DNA of 64,000 bases, taken from assembly GCF_035083965.1 (NCBI RefSeq), contig NC_089731.1, positions 7,849,501 through 7,913,500 of the forward strand, given 5' to 3'. The DNA is from Branchiostoma lanceolatum (Eukaryota > Chordata > Leptocardii > Amphioxiformes > Branchiostomatidae). The position numbers were made by a program, and so were the translations under genes. Below the pieces are notes generated by a model, which worked only from the letters and a program-made list of their open reading frames with translations, was not told where the DNA came from and did not search any database. This document shows positions 37,101-46,100 of this stretch, piece by piece (the first letter of the stretch is position 1; each line of letters starts with the position of its first letter).

Positions 37101-40100
37101 GTGTGAAAGTCATATTGTCCCCATACACAAAGGCGGCTCCAAAGGCGACCCTAACAACTATAGGGGGATCTCTGTCACTAGTTGTCTTGCCAAGTTATTC
37201 ACAACAATTCTGAACACACGCCTCACTAACTATTTAGACGAACATTCCATTATCTCCCCAAATCAGTCAGGTTTCAGGAAAAACTTTAGGACAAGCGATA
37301 ATCTGTTTGTCATTGACTCGTTAATATCTAAACACACCAATACTAACAAACGTTTATATGCATGTTTTGTAGATTTTAGAAAAGCATTTGACTGTGTGTG
37401 GAGAGAGGGACTCCGTTACAAATTACTAAGTTCGGGAATAGGTGGTAAATTCTATAGTTTACTTACATCAATGTATTCTAATCCAAAGACCTGCGTCAAA
37501 ACCTCTGCGGGTCTTACACCATTATTCATTACTGATAGAGGCGTGAGACAGGGATGTAACCTCTCTCCCACACTTTTTAACTTATTCATAAATGATTTAG
37601 TCAAAGAATTAGATAATCCCGACTGTGAACCCCCCACTCTACACAATCTACTTGTTCCTTGTTTATTATATGCTGATGATGTCGTGATATTTTCAGAGTC
37701 GGAAAAAGGATTACAACATGCCTTGGACAGACTGAACATGTTCTGTACAAAATGGAAACTACAATTAAACATGAAGGAAACTAAAGTTGTAATTTTCAAC
37801 AAATCTGGACGATCAGTAAAAAATGTGAAATTTTCCTTTGGCTCAGATACTATTGAAATAACAAATTCTTATTGTTATCTGGGACTATTGTTGTCCTCAT
37901 CAGGCACTTTTTCCTTAGCAAAAAAACAGTTGTCCTTAAAAGCACGCAAAGCCCTTTTCAGTCTCAAACCGCTCTTTCGCTCACCTCTGTCCCCTAAGGC
38001 TCTGTTAAGAATATTTGATGTGTGTGTTAAATCTATTATGTTATATGGCAGTGAAGTTTGGGGCAAGGACCATTTGAATGACAGGTGTCCGATTGAAACT
38101 ATGCAGAGCCGTTTCTGTAAAAATATTCTTGGAGTGCACCGAAATTCCAGTAATATAGCAAGTAAAGCAGAGCTTGGAGTGTTCCCGGTAGATTTAGATG
38201 TGTCAATCCGCATAGTTAAGTATTGGTTGCGCCTCAGACAACTCGATCCTTTGACTCATCCTTTACAAGTAGATGCTCTATTGTATCAACAGTCTTCCCA
38301 AGTGAATAGCAACAAGAAAAACTGGTTACAACATGTGAAAGATGTACTTGACAATAGCGGATACTCCTTTATCTGGAACGCCAACAATCTCGATCTAGAC
38401 ATACAACATATATGTACATTGTTAAGAAAAAGGCTGACCGACATTTACATTCAAAGTTTTCTTTATAAATTATCTATCGATGACAGTAAGTTAAGATTTT
38501 ATAGGAATGTTAAAACAGAATACTCAATGGAAAAATATCTTTCCAACAAAGATTTTGAACAACGGTCAGCTGTGTGTAAGATACGAATAAGTGCACATCC
38601 ACTAGAAATAGAAAAGGGTAGATATAAAAAGCTGCCCGCTCACGAGAGAATGTGTAAGTTTTGTACAATGAACGCAGTGGAAAATGAAATACATTTCCTT
38701 TGCCAATGCCCTCTATATGAGGCCGAAAGAAACGATTTATATAAAACTGCTTCCGTTAATTCTCCTGGCTTTCACCATTTGAATAGCTTACAAAAATCCA
38801 CATCACTACTAAAATCAACAAACCCACTTACGATGAAAAACGTGGGTCTCTTCATTTTCCACTGCCTTCAAAAAAGAAGTCAAACCCAACCATAGTCAAC
38901 CTTAGTTAACTTAGAACTTTGACAGTAGTCTAGATAACTATTTTTGATTCCCATGTATTCCCATGTACTTGTTTGTCTGCAATTAGCCTTCGGGCATGAA
39001 CTTGCAATAAAGTTATTATTATTATTGTTATTGTTATATTTCTTCATGTTTGGTGTAGATCTTATGATAATATACAGTATAACATTTATCGTTCATGAAC
39101 AGATTTACCTTGTTCTGTAGTCCCAAGCGTGACATCTAATGCCAAACCAGACCTTGTGGATAACGGCACCGTCACAGACTCCACCATAGCTGTGACGTTC
39201 AGCGACCAGATGTTTTCTCTCGGCCTGGGACTGATCACCCATTTCACTGTTATTGTAGCAGAAGATGTTACAGGTTAGTTTGTCTACCAATAGGTCCAGC
39301 AAACTAGAACGATTTTCATTTTTCGTATGTCGTGCAGAGGCGGAACTGAAATAACATGAAGTGTACATGAGAGCACATAATGTTATCGATATGGGCGTGA
39401 TCACATTCGTTTTAGGTCGTGGTACGATTTTGATGTCGTATATGTTTTAAGCAGGCTGTAGTAGAACCAATCACCGACAAGGATCTAAGACTGTCTTAGT
39501 GTTTTTTCGACAACAACAGAGATGAATTTTGTACGACGCATGCACAACTATCACAGAAATACCTTGTTTGTAAGAGTGTAACCGTACCCTAAGGGACGAA
39601 ATAGTCAAAAGTACGATTTACCAAACATGCCACGTCCCTCCTGGTGAATTTGTTGAATCTATTTCGTAACTTCTGCCCATGTCCCCGTCTAGGATTGAAC
39701 GACTCTATGGAAACAGGACCCGTACAAAACGCCCAGATGTACAGCTGGTATGACGTGCAGGGCCTCAGTCCAGTTCCGCCTTATCAAGTGTCCAGCCTCG
39801 CTCCATATCCCTTCACTAGCAGTCTGAGGAAGAAGAGAAGCGCTGAAAGTCAGGATATAAGTTTCACCATTGGTGGAGAGAATTGCACCGACCCAAACGT
39901 TACCCTCTACTGCAACGGGCCATTAAAACCTGCCACTACTTATAGGTATGTATCTATTAAGTACAGGTAGCACAACCCGCTGGGTAATACATGATTCATC
40001 TGATTTAGATTACAGAATCATTGTAACAACATAAGTTTTGCTAATAGGTTTGATTTATCTAATTTTAGAATGACATCTTAATTATAGGCGTATCTCTGGT

Positions 40101-43100
40101 ATATTTAACGAACTCTTGGTTTGTATGCCAAGAACCGCCTTTCCTATTACGTACTACGCAGATGAAGCTATTCAAGAAAGTATTTCATTGTCTGAAAACC
40201 CTAATTTTCTTAACTCTGATTTTCAGGGCAAAGATGAGAGTGTTCACCCCGAACGGTTACTTTGCAGACAGTTACTACTCTGCTGCGATAAGCACACGTA
40301 AGTTCGTTTCTTAAACATTCGAGAAATAATTTGTGAAATCCACCAGTAAGTTTTAGATGTTAGACACACTCACTTTTACTAATCTAATCTTGTGTCAAGA
40401 CGTAGGTAAAGTATATCCTTGCTTCGAAGCCATGGCCATTAGATAATGTGCATACACAGCAGGCAAGCATACAAAAAGAAAGGAGCAAGACTGAATCAAC
40501 TGAGTACTCAAGTATACAGTCAGTGCACACTGGTGATATTTACTGAGATGAATGCGATATAATGAAAACTTGTTTTACGTGTACAGTTGCATATAGCTGG
40601 TCAGACTGGACGCAGTGGTCTGTCTGTACGGTCAGCTGTGGCGCTGGGAACCAAACACGACACCGTACATGCACCACCGCTCCCGGCAACAACGGTACCG
40701 GTAGTGTGGCCAACTGCACCGGAGACTCTCTTCAAACGAGGGCATGTCTCGACATTGGGCCATGTCCAGGTAGATAGCCAACACATGCTTTCAGATGTGG
40801 ATTTTTGCCATCTGTAGTTAGGGAGCCTACTTAGGTAAATCACAATTAGTCTAGTCTGGCTTTCAAAAGTACAAGATCTTCGTTTGAGGACTACCTTCCG
40901 GTGAACTTGATTTAAGACTTCATACAACTTTATCAAAACTAGAAGATGTTGAAATGAACAGGCTGAGTGGTTTTAAAGGCTAGCTCACTGTTTGTTTTCC
41001 TCTATTGCAGTCGATGGTGTTTGGTCGCCATGGAGTGTTTGGTCTACTTGTATCACCACGTGTGGACTCGGTAACCAGACACGGAACCGTACCTGCAGTC
41101 AGCCCCTGTATGGAGGAGCAAACTGTACCGGAAACCGTGAGGAAATACGGACATGTACAGGTATGATATTCTTCAATCAGAGGTTTCGATCGGGGGGGGG
41201 GGGGGGGGGTAGGAGTGTCCGGGATGTTTAACGCTGCCCTCCCTGGACACTCCTAGTCACCCGATCGAAACCTCTACTTGGAGAACACAGGCATGACCGG
41301 TCAGATACAGCAGGACCTTTTTTTAATCAAAGGTAGATGACAGACACGTGACTCGAATAGTTGATCAAATGTAGCAGATAGCCTATGGCGTCTTCCGTCT
41401 CTAATCAGTAATGATTGTAGGTCTACATCCCAGTTGTGAATTTTTTCTTTTAATCACTCTTGGATGAAAAAAAAAACAGTTTCTCTTTTTCGTACGCAGG
41501 ACCACTGGAGCCACACTGTACATCCACTGCCGGCCCAACCGTCGCACAGACGACACCTTCGCCAGGTAGGTGAGCTCACCAGTGGGTGTCCACACTTGAC
41601 GTCACAGACGCCATGTTGGTTGAGTGACATTTGCATGTTTGTATATGATGTCATGATTAAATGACCGTTTATGATACGTTGTTGGTCGGTGACTAGTGCA
41701 CCAAGGCAGGTGACCGTGTGCTGTGCATTGTTAAAATGCAGAGTATCACATCGCGCTGTGCTGTTACCATACAGAATCTAAAACAGCCAATACATGGTGT
41801 AACAAGTGACATTGGACACCACTTGTTCAAAGGCTAAAAAAAATTAACTTATTAAGTTGAAGGCATCGACTCTTGCCATGTGGTGACCAAGATGATGCGT
41901 CATTGCATGATTATGACGATGATATGCACATGTAAGAAAGTGCATGACAGTATAATTTTTTAAGTGTGATATTTCGCAAGGTAACAGTTACTCAAGCAGC
42001 TGGCTAAAATTTGCAAACGGTCAGTAGTTTTAGACAACATCCGCTGTCTTTCATCAGTGACTGCAGCTGGACGCAACATCAGCGACCGGCCGCAACATCA
42101 GTAACTGGACGAAATGTCGACGCATCAGTGACTGGGCGAAACGTCAGTGACTCGACTGGCTGTCTGAAACGTCTGACAGTCTCCGAACTTCCTCCAGTTG
42201 CTTGAGTAACTGTTATATTGCGTACCTTGTTACATTAGTGTCTGACCTTCATCGACGTGTCTGTTTTGTTTTGTTCTCAGACCCCTTGGCGCCGTCAGAC
42301 GGTGGGACCATGGAGGAGTTCACTCGATGGGAGACAGGGGAGGCTCTGCCTGAGACTTACGACGCACAGGAAAGTCCTGTCGACATGTCGAAAGGTAAGA
42401 AAATCAATGGGACAACCCCATAGTCCCCTCCATCCTCGGTCCAAATGTAGAAAGGCATAACAATTTTTAAAAGCGAGCAACCTATCTCTTATTGGTTTAA
42501 TGGTTAAGTTTTATTGACAGGTGGAATCGGCCTAGTGGTTTTAAACAATGTCAATTTCTATTCATCGTGTATCCATATGTTACACCCGTTATTGTGCATG
42601 TAGTAGTGAAACTTTACTCTCCAAGCAGAGGTTGGTGGGGAAGATTGTGACCTTTTTATCATATGCCCCGTTTTTGTTGTTGTCACAATCTTCCCCGCCA
42701 ACCTCTGCTTGAAGAGTAGTTCAACTTGATATGATCCGATCTTGCATTTTTTTTTACATATTCCGATCCACTATATACGTGTTGCCATATTAGGGGAGCC
42801 ACTTCAAACGTCGTCAGGAGTGAAGTTGGAAAGCATCGGATGGCTGTCTGAGAAAACCATGGTAGGATCCAAAAAAGTTATTTATTTTTCTGCAATATAA
42901 CTGGCAGTGCTAGCATTAGAGACTTTTGACTAACATAGCCATGATCTCAGTTTTGTCTATTGTTGGCATTACAGACATGTGAATGCCTGATCTGCTGAAG
43001 ATCATAGACTGGATAAAGTAATTTCATATGTGACTCTTGCAATATCACTGTTGAATAGTTCTTGCCATACAATACACCTTCCACAATACGATTATTCATA

Positions 43101-46100
43101 TTTCGTTCGTTCTACTCTCTAGGATTTCAACATCACGGCCACGTTCACCGTTGCGTGGACAGACAAGCGGCTGGCGAGCCTGGGCGGGTCGGGCTGGATC
43201 CCCGTGCCGAGTCATGTGCTGTGGCTGCCGTCTGTCCAGTTCGGCAGGACGGTCAAGGCCAGGTGGTCGGTCACAACAAGCTCCGAGATGACGTCAGTCG
43301 GGAGGGAAGACAATGGCCCAGAATCTGGAACTGTGTCAACCTGGTTGTCACCAGAGGGACAAATAAGTCACAAGCTCAAGTATGTCTATGAACCTTGTTT
43401 TGTCTTTGAATACATTCTGGTGTAGTCGCAATACAAACTAGAAATGCGCCAATAAGATAATCCTTTATTTGTCTTAACTGGAAAGACTTCGAACATGCTA
43501 GTAGCTAGTAAGAAAACGACTAGATTGTGTACGATGGCGTGACCGCAAATCTGATATTACACAGATCGCGTCTTTACAACTCAACGTACCCGAAACAGTG
43601 CTAATCGAAGAAGCTTTTCTTAATAACACAGCCAATCACAACTTCACACAGCCCGTACGTAACTCTCGCACCTCTTCGATTATTTACTATAGGAAGAAGC
43701 TGCGGGTATCGTGCTTGATGGACCTGAGAAACTACCCGTTTGACAGACAGACCTGCTCCATCAAACTACATGGATGTATGTGCTAGTTTTTTTACACTAG
43801 TAGAATTTGAATCATATGCAGCCCAACCCAAGGTTCATATTGATGTGTAATTTCAGCTAATTGGTATGCATGGCTACTTATCATGACGTCAGCATTGTAT
43901 ATGATTAATAGAGTTACATTTCTAAATCTAAACTTTATCTATGGAGTCACTTTACTTATTCAAGTTCTTATCATCAGAATACCAGTATTCTTCTTTGAAT
44001 ATTTCTTAATTGTTGGCATGTTTGCTCCAAAGATGGAGGGATCGCATTCCAAGTGTTCGTGACCGAGGGAGGAAGAGCGCCGCTTGTTGTGGACCTGACT
44101 GATATGGACTCTCAGTTTGTCGTGGCAAAGACTGAGCTGTTAGCTACCGCCGGGTCATTTCGGCGAGAAGGTGGGCGGGGAGGCTATTCATCTATTTTTT
44201 CTTCATTCCGTGGGCATACCTTTTCAGAAAGAGAAAGCAGAGAGCAAAGACCTTATCCGTACGAAATGATAGCCCCCATCCACGGTGCTCCATCAGGCCC
44301 TCCTACGGGCGCATGGATCGTAGAATTCGTCAGAAAAAAAGGAACAATTAGCCTGAGTCAGCCCATGTTGAATATTACACTTCGCCCGTGTAACAGAGCC
44401 TTCAAATGAATCCCTGGCAAAAATTCTCCCTATAACCCGCGTAGTTAGTCTGGTAGAGACTAACGAAATGGGAGGTGCAGTTACATATAGCAACTGAAAC
44501 ATTGAAAGCTTTTCTAAATCACTTTTTATTAACCGGCACTAGTTTGTTCACTTTTTACAACCATTCGAGATTTTTTATATCAAATCATCAACCAAAAATA
44601 GTTCCAGCTAAAATCAAAAAGAATGTGGGAATACAACGAGGGGATCCGGAAGAAAAACGGAGACTTGATTCATTTCAGAATTGAGACATTGAAAGCGCAA
44701 GTACATTGTGTAGAATTTGAACTAAGTCATAATGCTGCGGGACTGACAAACACCTCTATAATCTGTTTTGTTCGGGTAAAGTTGAGGTAAACGCATTTTC
44801 GGTGTCTGTGCCGTAATGCCTAAAACAAGGGCATTTCAATCAATCGTGGGATTGTTGGCATATTTGGGTGAAACGGCACGTGGGTTAATATCATTTCACT
44901 TTCTAGAAAAATGAGTGTATACGCAAAATGAACGAGAATAAAGTTTAAATTTGACTTAATACGTCACAGGAAAAGGATGCCCGTACTTCCATCAGAAGTG
45001 TGACCTGGGAGCGGAGGCCGACTACTGCCCGACCCTGCGGTTCTGTGACGTCAGTGAGCCGGAGTGCAGGAAGTGTTCTATGTACTCTGGTGCCTGTCAG
45101 GTCATCCCGACGACTTGCAATGGATCTCAGTGTACGTGTACAATTCTTTATTTCTTTTGATTATTATTCCAGCCTCTCCAAAAACACAACAGAGGCCAGC
45201 AGATATCTGACTAAAATTCACACCCTGCTCAGCTGTAGTCTATCATATAATATTAGCGTCGGTGTTCAATGGCAATGTTCTTCGTCCTAGGTACCTCGGT
45301 ACGGATCCATGTAGCTTTAGGTTGATTTTGGCTTCATGATACGTTAAAGTGGTCCAATGAATGTTGACATATTAAAACAGTCGTGCCTTAAAGTACCAGA
45401 CTTATCAACCTAGGATTGATGCGTTCAAAAATTCGTATTTTCCCAGAACAATCGTACACTTGAACTCGTTGCTACCAAGTACCTGGCATCCTCATTTAAC
45501 AAGCTTTAAACAAGCATGCAGTTAGATATACGAAGTTTAGACGTGACAGGTCGTTCGGTGCAATATAACCAGCTGCTGTCGCGCCGCGTGCCTGCGAAGC
45601 TGGTGTGTTACGCCGAGAGCGGTTATACCGGCTATATAGATACATATACAGATATAAATGTTGTGTATTTTGGCATGACCACCTTTCAACAACAGTAGTG
45701 TAATTCTAACGAAAAAATAAACCAACATCAAAGCGATGTATGTTTCACCTTTCAGCTGGCTCTCCGGCCGACACATTCTCGACTCTGGAAGCCAGAATCC
45801 ACTTCAAACGCCGCCTGCCGTACTACATTCTCCGTGTCTACACTCCGACAGCTACAGTCGTGGCAGTGTCCTGGATGTCCTTTTGGGTGCACTACTCGGA
45901 GACATCCGCTAGGGTGGCCCTGGGATGTACAACCTTCCTCATGCTTATTCGTCTAGGTGGTCAGATCGAGAAAATGCCGCATGTAAGTTAAGACGAAGAG
46001 AATTCCATAGGTGGCATACTTTTGTTCGTTCGTTTTATTGATAATTCTTGTAGTAACTTGACAATGTATATATGTACCTGACTATTATTTTGTTGTGACT

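Larger units (their letters stand above)
34341..39037 (+). mobile_element. Decayed LINE (SGNH-ORF1, EN-RT ORF2) in intron 22
   Basis: A non-LTR retrotransposon in the host gene's orientation. ORF1 (frame open from 34341 to 35324, N-terminus missing) carries the SGNH-esterase GTND block. ORF2 starts at 35327, two bases after the ORF1 stop (TGAACATG). It has an endonuclease ([28 protein letters not shown]) and a reverse transcriptase ([41 protein letters not shown]). It ends in a Cys/His cluster (CKFC...HFLCQC). ORF2 is broken by a TGA at 36068-36070 and a frameshift near 36,930-36,960. AATAAA (39006-39011) precedes a (TTA)n-like tail. The esterase ORF1 suggests the CR1/L2 side of LINEs; the family is not identified. 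The 5' boundary is approximate. Confidence 0.85.

Noticed and set aside
41500..42861. Gene boundary between the TSP1 receptor and the ion channel
   Set aside because: I looked for a stop, a poly-A signal, or a new ATG with a signal peptide and found none supported. The linker exons keep phase 1 and lead into the first strand of the ligand-binding domain. It is kept as one gene, with cDNA needed to settle it.
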